Source: Clostridiales bacterium
Lineage (GTDB): Bacteria > Bacillota > Clostridia > Oscillospirales > Oscillospiraceae
DNA length: 46,294 nucleotides
Assembly: GCA_018374635.1 (NCBI GenBank)
Contig: JAHAEW010000017.1
Coordinates: 1 to 46,294, forward strand
Direction of reading: 5' to 3'
Shown here: piece after piece, positions 11,934-19,940 of the stretch
How the letters are laid out: each line of letters starts with the position of its first letter
Numbering within the stretch: the first letter of the stretch is position 1
Notes under the pieces: model-generated
Databases searched by the model: none
Told to the model about the DNA's origin: nothing
Seen by the model: only the letters and a program-made list of their open reading frames with translations
Program-made: the position numbers and the translations under genes

Positions 11934-14654
11934 ATGGACCCCATTGTGGATGATATTTTGATGCACTATGGCGTCAAGAGGCGCTCTGGGCGCTACCCCT
12001 GGGGTTCTGGCGAGAACCCTTATCAACACGGCGGAGACTTCCTGGCCCGTGTGGAAGAACTTGAGGCGCTTGGCAAATCTCAAAAGGAAATTGCTGAGGA
12101 GCTGAAGATGTCTACCACCGATCTCCGTATGCAGGTTCGTGTGGCGAAACATGAACGGCGCGCCTTACAGGCAGAGCGAGCGAAGTCCCTTCGGGAAGAG
12201 GGGAAGACACTGGACGAGATCGCCAAGATCATGGGGTATAATAATGACTCCTCTGTCCGTGCCCTGCTCAACGAGAACACCGCGAGCAATAAAAACAAGG
12301 CTCTTGCCACCGCCGAGGCTCTGAAGAAGGAGCTGGCGGTCAAAGGGGCTCTTGACGTGGGCGAGGGTGTGGAGCAGCAGCTTGGCGTGTCCAAAGGCGT
12401 ACTCCAGGAGGCGCTATTCATTCTGGAGACCGAGGGCTATAACCGCTATGGTGTCGGCGTCCCTCAGGTAAACGACCCGAAGAAACGGACTATCACGCCG
12501 GTTATCTCCGTTCCTGACATTGAGCAGCGTGATGCTTACCAGAACCTGGACATCATCAAGTCGGTAGGCGACTATCATTCTGCTGACGGAGGTGCGTCTT
12601 GGGATAAGCGGGAATATCCGGCCAGCATTGATTCCGGTCGGGTGAAGATTCGCTATGGCGACGAAGGTGGCACCTCCAAGGATGGCGTTATTGAACTTCG
12701 CCGTGGTGTGGCAGACCTCGACTTGGGGGATTCTCACTATGCTCAGGTTCGCATCCTTGTGGACGGGACTCATTATCTAAAAGGCATGGCCATGTATTCT
12801 GATGATATGCCGGATGGTGCAGACATCGTGTTCAACACGAACAAACATTCCGGAACGCCAAAGATGGATGTCTTAAAGAAAATTCAGGATGCCCCCGATA
12901 ACCCCTTTGGCGCGTTCATCAAGGCCAATGGTCAAAGTTACTACCCTGACCCGAATGGTAAGTACACCGATCCCATCACCGGAGAAAAGAAGTCCCTATC
13001 CGCCATCAACAAGCTGAAGGAAGAGGGAGACTGGGACAAGATGAGCAAGAACTTATCCTCCCAATTTCTTTCTAAGCAGCCCATCAAGTTGATTCAGAAG
13101 CAGCTCGACTTGACTTATGCCGATGCCGCCGATGAATTCGCGGAAATTTGCTCTCTCAATAACCCCACCATCAAGCGGAAACTGCTGATGGACTTTGCAG
13201 ACGAATGCGATTCCGCAGTTGTCCATTTGAAAGCGGCGGCCCTCCCCCGGCAGAGTACGCAAGTGATCCTCCCCATCACCAAAATGAAGGAGACGGAGAT
13301 TTATGCCCCCAACTACCGGAACGGAGAGAAGGTCGTCCTGATTCGTTACCCCCATGGGGGTACGTTTGAGATCCCGGAGCTGACGGTCAACAATAAAAAT
13401 CAGTCGGCGATCTCAATTCTGGGCAAGAACATCCGTGACGCCGTCGGCATCAATCCGAAGGTGGCGGAGCGATTGTCCGGAGCGGACTTTGACGGCGATC
13501 AGGTGGTGGTCATCCCCGTGGGCGGAAAGGTGTCGGTGAAATCCACCCCCGCCTTGGATGGTTTGAAGGATTTCGACCCAAAAGTTGAATACTCCACCGA
13601 GGGAAAGACTGGTGTCCGGCTCCTCTCAAAAGCCGCCACCCAGATAGAGATGGGTAAAATCTCCAACCTCATCACGGATATGACCTTAAAAGGGGCCCCC
13701 GAGGAGGAAATTACTAAGGCCGTCAAGCATAGCATGGTGGTCATCGATGCGGCTAAGCATAAGCTTGACTATAAGCGGTCGGAAGTAGAGAACGACATCC
13801 CCACCCTCCGCAAACGGTGGCAAGGGTACACGGACCCCGAAACCGGAAAGGAAGTGGGCGGGGCATCCACCCTGCTCTCCAGACGGAAGCAAAGCGTCGA
13901 CGTTCCGGAGCGTCAGGGCAGCGGCCGTATCGACAAGGAGACGGGAAAGGTCATCTACAAGGAATCCGGGCGTACTTATGTGGACCCGAAGTCTGGTAAA
14001 ACAATTCCGGCCACGACAAAGATTAAGCTCTTGGAGAAGGTCGACGATGTTCGGACCCTGTCTTCCGGCACTGTCCAGGAAGATGCCTATGCTGACTACG
14101 CAAATCGTATGAAGGCACTTGCCAATCGGGCAAGGCTTGAATACTTAGCGACGCCCACGTTGGTTCGTAATGCCAGTGCAGCAAAGGCTTATGCGCCTGA
14201 AGTTACCAGATTGACCAGTGCGTTGAAGACTGCTCAGCTTAACGCTCCTCGTGAACGTGAGGCTCAGCGTATTGCCAATGCGCAAGTTAAGGCAAAGATT
14301 CAGGCTAACAACATTACCGACAAAGACGAAATCTCAAAGATTCGTCGCTCCGCAATTAGCGACGCTCGTGTGACGACTGGAGCAAGCGGGAAAGGAACGC
14401 GCATTACAATCTCTGATGGAGAATGGGAAGCAATTCAGGCTGGCGCAATTTCTGATACAACCTTGAAAGAGATTCTTCGTTACTCTGATCCCGATGTCGT
14501 CCGGGAACGCGCAACCCCAAGAGCATCGACGCAGTTGTCGACTGCTCGCATCAATCGCATCAAGGCAATGGCAAACTCTGGCTGTACCAATGCCGAGATT
14601 GCTGATGCTTTGAACCTTTCATCTTCTGTTGTTTCCAAGTATCTCAATGAGTAA
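11934..14654 (+). CDS. Two-barrel (YonO/beta-prime-like) RNA polymerase with HTH segments and HYGVKRRSGRYPWGSG tag
   Basis: Residues 515-526 read RLSGADFDGDQVV; Asp518, Asp520 and Asp522 match the metal-binding loop of two-barrel RNA polymerases (beta-prime NADFDGDQMAVH; RdRP/YonO DbDGD). About 45 residues before lies VVLIRYPHGGTFEIPEL (467-483), the first-barrel strand-loop expected there. So this is probably a single-chain DNA-dependent RNA polymerase like SPbeta YonO. Residues 11-30 carry HYGVKRRSGRYPWGSGENPY, a variant of the tag on head proteins. HTH segments: about 47-68, 86-113, and the last 30 residues. It lies between nuclease and packaging genes. ATG 11934 follows GAGGAGG. The remaining regions are unassigned; promoter preference unknown. 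Confidence 0.82.
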   Translation: MDPIVDDILMHYGVKRRSGRYPWGSGENPYQHGGDFLARVEELEALGKSQKEIAEELKMSTTDLRMQVRVAKHERRALQAERAKSLREEGKTLDEIAKIMGYNNDSSVRALLNENTASNKNKALATAEALKKELAVKGALDVGEGVEQQLGVSKGVLQEALFILETEGYNRYGVGVPQVNDPKKRTITPVISVPDIEQRDAYQNLDIIKSVGDYHSADGGASWDKREYPASIDSGRVKIRYGDEGGTSKDGVIELRRGVADLDLGDSHYAQVRILVDGTHYLKGMAMYSDDMPDGADIVFNTNKHSGTPKMDVLKKIQDAPDNPFGAFIKANGQSYYPDPNGKYTDPITGEKKSLSAINKLKEEGDWDKMSKNLSSQFLSKQPIKLIQKQLDLTYADAADEFAEICSLNNPTIKRKLLMDFADECDSAVVHLKAAALPRQSTQVILPITKMKETEIYAPNYRNGEKVVLIRYPHGGTFEIPELTVNNKNQSAISILGKNIRDAVGINPKVAERLSGADFDGDQVVVIPVGGKVSVKSTPALDGLKDFDPKVEYSTEGKTGVRLLSKAATQIEMGKISNLITDMTLKGAPEEEITKAVKHSMVVIDAAKHKLDYKRSEVENDIPTLRKRWQGYTDPETGKEVGGASTLLSRRKQSVDVPERQGSGRIDKETGKVIYKESGRTYVDPKSGKTIPATTKIKLLEKVDDVRTLSSGTVQEDAYADYANRMKALANRARLEYLATPTLVRNASAAKAYAPEVTRLTSALKTAQLNAPREREAQRIANAQVKAKIQANNITDKDEISKIRRSAISDARVTTGASGKGTRITISDGEWEAIQAGAISDTTLKEILRYSDPDVVRERATPRASTQLSTARINRIKAMANSGCTNAEIADALNLSSSVVSKYLNE

Positions 14655-14672
14655 GAAAGGAAGTGAGAGCGA

Positions 14673-14936
14673 ATGGAAACGTGTATGCTTACAACGACCG
14701 ACAACCCGTATGACCCCTTTACCCAGTATGAAGCCTGGTATCGGTTTGACGAAGACAACGGGTATCACTCCTGCGCTTTCTTGGCGCGTATCGCCCGTAC
14801 TTCCGATCAGCTCTCTGAGCAGGAGAACATGGAAGAAATCGAGCGAGCCATTAACGACATCATCAAGTATGACCCCTTGGGGATCTATAAAAAGGTGAAG
14901 CGGAAGCTGAAACCCGAGCCTGCCGTGACCATGTGA
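14673..14936 (+). CDS. Conserved small phage protein before the packaging module (87 aa)
   Basis: ATG 14673 follows AAAGGAAGTGAGAG. The sequence TTTDNPYDPFTQYEAWYRFD (about residues 7-26), then CAFLARIARTSDQLSE and a helical region ending GIYKKVK, belongs to a short family that I have repeatedly seen just upstream of terminase genes in Clostridia phages; its role is unknown. It is the last gene before a terminator and the long non-coding stretch. Confidence 0.65.
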   Translation: METCMLTTTDNPYDPFTQYEAWYRFDEDNGYHSCAFLARIARTSDQLSEQENMEEIERAINDIIKYDPLGIYKKVKRKLKPEPAVTM

Positions 14937-14960
14937 CCCCCAAAAGCCTATAAAACCAGG

Positions 14961-15000
14961 AAAAAGAAATGTTCTCTGATTCAGAGCGCATTTCTTTTTG
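14961..15000 (+). terminator. Strong terminator closing the early/middle block
   Basis: AAAGAAATG (14963-14971) pairs with CATTTCTTT (14989-14997), enclosing a second stem CTCTG-ATT-CAGAG (14974-14986), followed by TTTTTG. It ends transcription after the 14673 gene. Confidence 0.85.
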
Positions 15001-15384
15001 TCATTTTAGAGAAAAAATTCTGAAATGACGACCAGATTTAGGGTTCAAGGTGTGTTAAAGGGTATAGGGGGACCCCTTAAAAATACCACCCCCCCTATGC
15101 ATCGCGATGGTCTTCAAAAATTCTCCGGGGGATATTTTTGGAAAATGGCTTCGGTTTTCAGCGGTGCTTGAACAAGCCCACAGGGCGGCGTTTACCGGCG
15201 AGGACTCTTTTTCGTTCAGCTGTGATCTCCTTTCCGGCTGAGTACGCAATGCATTACCTCCATTGCCGCGAGTTTTTCTCCACTTGTCGGTAAGCTGCTT
15301 ATGCGGGCTTCTTCAAGCACCGCTGAAAACCGGTCCAAACATCACAGAAACTGCCACAACTCTAAGTGAGAGGAGGTGTCAAGT
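15001..15384. other. Non-coding pre-terminase region (possible cos/pac) with 28-bp inverted repeat
   Basis: No gene is credible here. Contents: an inverted G/C tract (TATAGGGGG at 15063-15071 against CCCCCTAT at 15091-15098), the palindrome CATCGCGATG (15100-15109), a GATATTTTT (15131), and a 28-bp inverted repeat with one mismatch, 15152-15179 against 15305-15332, with TTTACCG/CGGTAA inside extending the fold. Position directly before the small terminase gene is where cos or pac sites usually lie. The repeat could also fold as a long RNA hairpin. I recall similar DNA before terminase genes of other gut phages. Confidence 0.5.
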
Positions 15385-15726
15385 GTGGCAAAAGCAACGA
15401 AACCTTCTGGCATTCAACCGAGGAAGCGCCGGGCCGCCTTGACACCGGAGGCCAGAGAGAACCAGCTGATCGATTTGGCCGTCAACCTGATTGAAAAGCG
15501 TCTGCTGGAGGGGACGGCTTCTTCCCAGGAGGTCACCACCATCCTGAAGCTCGGAACCACCAGGGCGCGTCTGGAAAATGAGCGGCTTGCCAAAGAGGTG
15601 GAGCTGGTCCAGGCCAAGACCGAGGCGTACAAATCCGGAGTCCGGATGGATGAGCTCTACGAAAAGGCCATGGCCGCCTTTAAGCGGTACAGCGGGCAGG
15701 ACGAGGAGGACGGGGATGAGTATTAG
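15385..15726 (+). CDS. Terminase small subunit-like protein (113 aa)
   Basis: GTG 15385 is 8 bases after AGGAGG; GTG 15376 overlaps that site and is less likely. The product is helical: ARENQLIDLAVNLIEKRLLE (about residues 24-43), a conserved TASSQEVTTILKLGT turn, then a long charged helix ending in a very acidic tail. This is the pattern of the small-terminase candidates placed first in packaging modules of many Clostridia phages. It would recognise the packaging site, perhaps in the segment just upstream. The assignment rests on position and shape. Confidence 0.6.
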   Translation: MAKATKPSGIQPRKRRAALTPEARENQLIDLAVNLIEKRLLEGTASSQEVTTILKLGTTRARLENERLAKEVELVQAKTEAYKSGVRMDELYEKAMAAFKRYSGQDEEDGDEY

Positions 15727-16132
15727 ATGTTACTCGGAATTGATCCTTCTCCCCACCTTCGAGGAGCGCTACCGCTATCTTCGTTTGAACGGTGTTGTCG
15801 GAGAGGAGACCTTCGGCTTTGACCGGTACATGAATCAGGTCTTTTATCGCTCCCCGGAGTGGAAGCAGATCCGGGATGTTGTGATTGCCCGGGACATGGG
15901 GTGTGATTTGGGAATTGCCGGACGGGAGATTTACCGCCGTCCACTTATCCACCACATGAACCCGATCCGCCCGGAGGACATCCGGGAGCGAAGAGGGATC
16001 ATCCTCGATCCCGAGTTTCTGATCACCACAATTCATGAGACGCATCTGGCCATCCATTATGGCGACGAGAACCGGTTGTTCAAGGAGCCGATTACACGCA
16101 GACCCAATGATACCTGTCCTTGGAAAAAGTAG
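15716..16132 (+). CDS. HNH endonuclease (138 aa)
   Basis: The core shows CDLGIAGREIYRRPLIHHMN (about residues 63-82) with the His-His of an HNH site, then LDPEFLITTIHETHLAIHYG (about 96-115), the second half with Asn replaced by Glu/Thr context and the final His. HNH proteins next to the terminase are needed for packaging cleavage in HK97-type phages. ATG 15716 overlaps the small-terminase gene by 11 bases. Some of the usual paired CxxC zinc motifs are missing. Confidence 0.75.
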   Translation: MSIRCYSELILLPTFEERYRYLRLNGVVGEETFGFDRYMNQVFYRSPEWKQIRDVVIARDMGCDLGIAGREIYRRPLIHHMNPIRPEDIRERRGIILDPEFLITTIHETHLAIHYGDENRLFKEPITRRPNDTCPWKK

Positions 16133-16145
16133 AGGAGGACTCGAA

Positions 16146-16358
16146 ATGAAGAATCATGCTGCCGGTGTTGTGACGAATTGTCTGAGAGCGGCGCTTTATC
16201 AAGAGCCGAGAGCAAATTCCAAAGTCCTTACAGTCATTACGGCTCTGACCAGAGTTTCCGTTAATATGGACGAGCCAACAGATGCTTTCTATAAAGTATC
16301 GACCTCCAACGGCACCCAGGGGTACTGCATGAAGAAGTTCATCGCAGTCCGCCGGTGA
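16146..16358 (+). CDS. Small SH3-like protein (70 aa)
   Basis: ATG 16146 follows GAGGAGG. The order LRAALYQEPRANSKVLTVIT (about residues 13-32), then VSVNMDEPTDAFYKVSTSNG and TQGYCMKKFI, is that of a bacterial SH3 (SH3_3) barrel. Such domains bind cell wall or protein partners; a free SH3 protein between nuclease and connector genes has no known role. Confidence 0.6.
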   Translation: MKNHAAGVVTNCLRAALYQEPRANSKVLTVITALTRVSVNMDEPTDAFYKVSTSNGTQGYCMKKFIAVRR

Positions 16359-16368
16359 GGAGGCTGTT

Positions 16369-16755
16369 ATGGAGATTTCCGAAAGCATCCTGATATCAAT
16401 CAAGAAACTGTTGGGCATCGACGAGAGTTACACGCACTTTGACCCGGACATCATCATCCACATCAACAGTGTGTTTTCCATCCTGACGCAAATGGGCGTT
16501 GGACCTGCCAACGGTTTCTCAATCTCAGGAAAAGATGAAGTCTGGTCCGGATTTATTCAGGATAAGCCGAACATCTTTTCCTTAGTCAAATCCTACGTTT
16601 ACATGAAGGTTCGGTTGTTATTTGACCCGCCTCTCAGCTCCGCTGCCATTGAGTCCATCAACCGGCAGATCAGTGAGTTTGAGTGGCGGCTTTTTGTTGC
16701 AGCGGACCCCGTGAAGAACACTAGCGGGAAGGAGGAAAGTCAAAATGGAGAATAG
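16369..16755 (+). CDS. Head-tail connector, gp6-like (128 aa)
   Basis: The helical pattern IKKLLGIDESYTHFDPDIII (about residues 10-29), then HINSVFSILTQMGVGP, VKSYVYMKVRLLFDPP and a last helix ending FEWRLFVA, fits the HK97 gp6-like head-tail connector family, which forms the ring below the portal. ATG 16369 follows GAGGAGG. It overlaps the tagged gene by 11 bases. In most phages this gene follows portal and capsid; here it precedes the large terminase. Confidence 0.72.
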   Translation: MEISESILISIKKLLGIDESYTHFDPDIIIHINSVFSILTQMGVGPANGFSISGKDEVWSGFIQDKPNIFSLVKSYVYMKVRLLFDPPLSSAAIESINRQISEFEWRLFVAADPVKNTSGKEESQNGE

Positions 16756-17260
16756 CATGCTCCTGCACTACGGCATCAAAGGCATGAAGTGGGGCGTCCG
16801 CCGCTACCAGAACAAAGACGGCACCCTGACCGCCGCCGGTGAAAAACGCTATGACCGGGATAAACGGGAAAACGCGGCCAAGAAGAAGGAGAACCGCATC
16901 GACCTGTCCAACCCGGACCCGAAGCGCTGGGCTAAGGAGGACCTGGAGCGGACCAAGAAAACCGTCGACTCCAGCTCGGATCTGGTGAAGGAGATGAAAA
17001 AGCTGGAGCAGACCAGCACGTCCAAGCCAGCTCCGAAACGGATGGATCTGAGCAAGATGACCGACAAGGAGATGCGGGATAAGATCAACCGGGAGCTTCT
17101 GGAGCGGCAATACAATCAGCTGTTCGCGGATACCTCCCCAGCTCAGGTTTCTAAAGGGCGGCAGGCATTGCGGGATACGCTGGAAGTGGCGGGAAGCGTT
17201 CTGGCGATCGCAGGGTCTTCCCTGAGCATTGCCCTTGCAATCAAGGAATTGCGGGGGTAG
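16745..17260 (+). CDS. HYGIKGMKWGVRR-tagged protein 1 (171 aa)
   Basis: Residues 8-31 begin HYGIKGMKWGVRRYQNKDGT and continue to an AAGEKRY motif. The middle (about 35-130) is highly charged helix (KENAAKKKENRIDLS and similar), and the end has a hydrophobic helix (VAGSVLAIAGSSLSIALAI, about 148-166). So the shape is tag, soluble coiled segment, membrane anchor. ATG 16745 follows GGAGGAAAG and lies in a TCAAAATGG element. Family common in Clostridia phage head modules; function unknown. Confidence 0.7.
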   Translation: MENSMLLHYGIKGMKWGVRRYQNKDGTLTAAGEKRYDRDKRENAAKKKENRIDLSNPDPKRWAKEDLERTKKTVDSSSDLVKEMKKLEQTSTSKPAPKRMDLSKMTDKEMRDKINRELLERQYNQLFADTSPAQVSKGRQALRDTLEVAGSVLAIAGSSLSIALAIKELRG

Positions 17261-17266
17261 TTGTTT

Positions 17267-18151
17267 ATGGAACTGCATCACCATGGAATTCTGAAACAGA
17301 AGTGGGGCGTTCGGAACGGTCCTCCCTATCCCCTGCGGGGCGGCGACTACACTCCGGCCCAGAAAAAAGCCATCCGCAATAAGCGGAAGAGCGGCAACAG
17401 CATCTACAACAAGAAGCACTTTGACGAAGTGCTGAACGCCGATAAGACGACCCTGAGCACGTTGTCCTATGACAAGGACCGGACCAAGAACACCGATATG
17501 TTCTACGCAACCCACAATTCCCTGGACAAGCACCAGTATAACGCACTGTTCAACCGGCCGATCCCGCAGCCGGTATATGACGAGAATGGGAAGCAAATCG
17601 GAACCGGCGCGTTTATGAAGTACCGGATCGACAACTCGCTTAAAACCGACTTGAAGGTGGCGAGCGAGGACTCCGGCGCAGAGGTCTTCATGAATCTCTA
17701 TCGAAAAGATCGGGATTTTTATAACTTTGTAACGGATAAGGACCGGATGCAGAGCTATTTCGTGAAAGACAAGTACAAATTCAAGGGGTATCGGGAAGCT
17801 GCCGCAGTGTTGGAAAGGATGAAGGACCCGGACTATACGCCCTCGGCCAAAGATCTCCAGACAGTCTATCGGATGTTCAATTATGTGATTCCATATGACG
17901 GACAGGGCGACCGATGGAAGGGGCATGACGTCTATGTCCAGCGCACCAAGTTTTTTAACGAATGCAAGAAGGCGGGCTATGGCGCGTTCCTTGACACGAA
18001 CGACGCCATTTACGGCGGTTTCAAGGCCAAATCGCCCATCATCGTGTTCGACATGGAGCAGGTTATTCCAAAAGATACCTACCGGACAAAGCTGAGCGAG
18101 CAGAAGTTCTCCACCCTGGTTCTCCTTGGCAGAAAAGCGCTGGGGCTGTAA
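17267..18151 (+). CDS. HHGILKQKWGVRNG-tagged protein 2 (294 aa)
   Basis: Residues 4-21 read HHHGILKQKWGVRNGPPYPL, the same variant as in the DUF5662 fusion. The rest is one large alpha/beta domain: TKNTDMFYATHNSLDKHQYN, FMKYRIDNSLKTDLKVASED, then YRMFNYVIPYDGQ, AGYGAFLDTNDAIYGGF and SPIIVFDMEQVIP. I have seen this domain behind such tags in other gut phages and know no function; some blocks recall ADP-ribosyltransferase folds, but no catalytic triad is certain. ATG 17267 is preferred over TTG 17261. Confidence 0.7.
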   Translation: MELHHHGILKQKWGVRNGPPYPLRGGDYTPAQKKAIRNKRKSGNSIYNKKHFDEVLNADKTTLSTLSYDKDRTKNTDMFYATHNSLDKHQYNALFNRPIPQPVYDENGKQIGTGAFMKYRIDNSLKTDLKVASEDSGAEVFMNLYRKDRDFYNFVTDKDRMQSYFVKDKYKFKGYREAAAVLERMKDPDYTPSAKDLQTVYRMFNYVIPYDGQGDRWKGHDVYVQRTKFFNECKKAGYGAFLDTNDAIYGGFKAKSPIIVFDMEQVIPKDTYRTKLSEQKFSTLVLLGRKALGL

Positions 18152-18169
18152 CGGGAGGCTGGTGAACCG

Positions 18170-19918
18170 ATGTTATCCAACACCGCCGTCCCCCGTTACT
18201 ACGGCGCATTCCGCGATGCGGTCATCCGCGGCGATATTCCGGTCTGCAAGGAAGTTGCCATGGAGATGTACCGGATTGACCGGCTGATCGAGTCGCCCAG
18301 TTACTACTATGATGACAGGGCGGTGGAGGGCTGGATCGAGTTCTGCGAGAACGAGCTGACCCTGACCGACGGTTCCGACCTGCATCTCCTGGATACCTTC
18401 AAGCTTTGGGGGGAACAGGTGTTCGGCTGGTACTATTTCGACGACCGCTCTGTCTATGTACCCAATCCGGACGGCAGAGGCGGACGCTATGTGACCAAGC
18501 GGATCAAGCAGCGGCTGACCAAAAAGCAGTACCTGATCGTGGGGAGAGGCGCGGCGAAGTCGCTTTACGATTCCTGCATTCAGGCATACTTCTGTGTTGT
18601 GGACGGCTCCACCACCCATCAGATCACCACGGCCCCCACCATGAAGCAGGCCGAGGAGATCATCAACCCCATCAAGACCGCCATCACCCGGGCCAGAGGC
18701 CCCGTCTTCCAGTTCATGACTGAGGGGTCTTTGCAGAACACCACCGGGTCCCGGGCCAATCGGGTGAAGCTGGCCTCTACCAAGAAGGGTATTGAGAATT
18801 TTATCTCGGGCTCCCTGATTGAGATCCGCCCCATGTCGGTGGACAAGCTCCAGGGCCTGCGCTGCAAAGTGGCCACCGTGGACGAGTGGCTGTCCTCCGC
18901 CGACGCCCGGGAGGATGTCATCGGCGCGGTGGAGCAGGGCGCCTCCAAGCTGGACGACTACCTTATTATAGCGACCAGTTCCGAGGGCACGGTTCGTAAC
19001 GGCGCCGGCGATACCATCAAAATGGAGCTGATGAACATTCTCCAAGGCATTGGCCCTCCGCAGGAGCATGTTTCCATCTGGTGGTACAAGCTGGACTCTG
19101 TTGAGGAGGTGGCCTACCCCGATATGTGGCCTAAGGCCAACCCGAATCTGGGAAAGACCGTCACCTATGAGACCTATCAGAAGGATGTGGACCGGGCGGA
19201 AACCGCCCCCGCCACACGGAATGATATGCTGGCCAAGCGGTTCGGCCTTCCTATGGAGGGGTACACCTACTACTTCACCTACGAGGAGACTTTGCCCCAC
19301 CGCCGGCAGCGGTTTTGGCAGATGCCCTGCTCCATGGGCGCCGATCTCTCCCAGGGCGATGACTTCTGCTCCTTTACGTTCCTGTTCCCTCTTCGGGATG
19401 GTTCCTTTGGCGTTAAGTCGCGCAACTACATCACATCGGTGACACTCCATAAGCTCCCCGCCGCCATGCGGGTTAAGTACGAGGACTTTATGGCAGAGGG
19501 CAGCCTGATCGTCATGGAGGGGACAGTTCTCGACATGATGCAGGTCTATGAGGATCTGGACGACCATGTCATCAACTGCGGCTACGATGTGCGCTGCTTT
19601 GGATATGACCCCTACAACGCCAAGGAATTTGTGGAGCGGTGGGTCAATGAGAACGGCCCGTTTGGGGTCGAGGTGGTCCGGCAGGGGGCGAGAACGGAAT
19701 CCGTCCCCCTGGGCGAGCTGAAGAAGCTGGCCGGAGAGCGGATGCTGCTCTTTGACGAGGACTTAATCACCTTCTCTATGGGCAACTGCATCACGATGGA
19801 GGACACCAACGGCAACCGTAAGCTGCTGAAAAAGCGGTCTGACCAGAAGATCGACGCGGTGGCGGCCATGATGGACGCCTACGTCGCCTATAAACACAAC
19901 CCAGAAGCATTTGAGTAA
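18170..19918 (+). CDS. terL: Terminase large subunit (582 aa)
   Basis: An HK97-type large terminase. The ATPase half has a deviant Walker A (YLIVGRGAAKS, about residues 122-132), KVATVDEW as Walker B (about 224-231) and an IATSSEG coupling motif (about 265). The nuclease half has the acidic residues MGADLSQGDD (about 387), FGYDPYN (about 481) and SDQKIDAVAAMMDAY (about 557). It cuts concatemeric DNA and pumps it through the portal. ATG 18170 follows GGGAGG. An ATCAAAATGG copy lies at 19017. TerL sits after the connector, between tagged proteins, rather than next to the small subunit. Confidence 0.93.
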   Translation: MLSNTAVPRYYGAFRDAVIRGDIPVCKEVAMEMYRIDRLIESPSYYYDDRAVEGWIEFCENELTLTDGSDLHLLDTFKLWGEQVFGWYYFDDRSVYVPNPDGRGGRYVTKRIKQRLTKKQYLIVGRGAAKSLYDSCIQAYFCVVDGSTTHQITTAPTMKQAEEIINPIKTAITRARGPVFQFMTEGSLQNTTGSRANRVKLASTKKGIENFISGSLIEIRPMSVDKLQGLRCKVATVDEWLSSADAREDVIGAVEQGASKLDDYLIIATSSEGTVRNGAGDTIKMELMNILQGIGPPQEHVSIWWYKLDSVEEVAYPDMWPKANPNLGKTVTYETYQKDVDRAETAPATRNDMLAKRFGLPMEGYTYYFTYEETLPHRRQRFWQMPCSMGADLSQGDDFCSFTFLFPLRDGSFGVKSRNYITSVTLHKLPAAMRVKYEDFMAEGSLIVMEGTVLDMMQVYEDLDDHVINCGYDVRCFGYDPYNAKEFVERWVNENGPFGVEVVRQGARTESVPLGELKKLAGERMLLFDEDLITFSMGNCITMEDTNGNRKLLKKRSDQKIDAVAAMMDAYVAYKHNPEAFE

Positions 19919-19940
19919 AAAAAAAAGGGGGGGGGTACTT

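Larger units (their letters stand above)
65..11959 (+). repeat. Dispersed motif TTGATATTTT (core GATATTT), early half
   Basis: Exact TTGATATTTT starts at 3204, 3310, 5404, 7090, 7711, 9194, 10671 and 10982. The core GATATTT starts at 65, 1129, 1341, 1582, 3206, 3312, 3950, 4988, 5406, 5995, 6747, 7092, 7470, 7713, 8165, 8332, 8588, 8757, 9196, 10100, 10349, 10673, 10984, 11164, 11856 and 11952, all on the + strand. At 1582, 3312, 4988, 5406, 7092 and 7470 the TGA within the motif is the stop codon, and the next ribosome site follows at once. In genes the motif occurs in more than one frame. Seven more cores lie scattered in the remaining 34 kb. Counted by eye. Confidence 0.8.

Noticed and set aside
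15055..15249. Short - strand frame in the pre-terminase gap
   Set aside because: I recall the same reading being annotated in other gut phages, but it covers half of the inverted repeat and lacks a good ribosome site; conserved DNA rather than a protein is the simpler reading.
17267..18151. ADP-ribosyltransferase call for tagged protein 2
   Set aside because: Some blocks recall that fold, but I cannot place a full catalytic Arg-Ser-Glu or His-Tyr-Glu set.
18173..19567. 464-codon - strand frame opposite the large terminase
   Set aside because: The + strand has all terminase motifs; the opposite frame has none.
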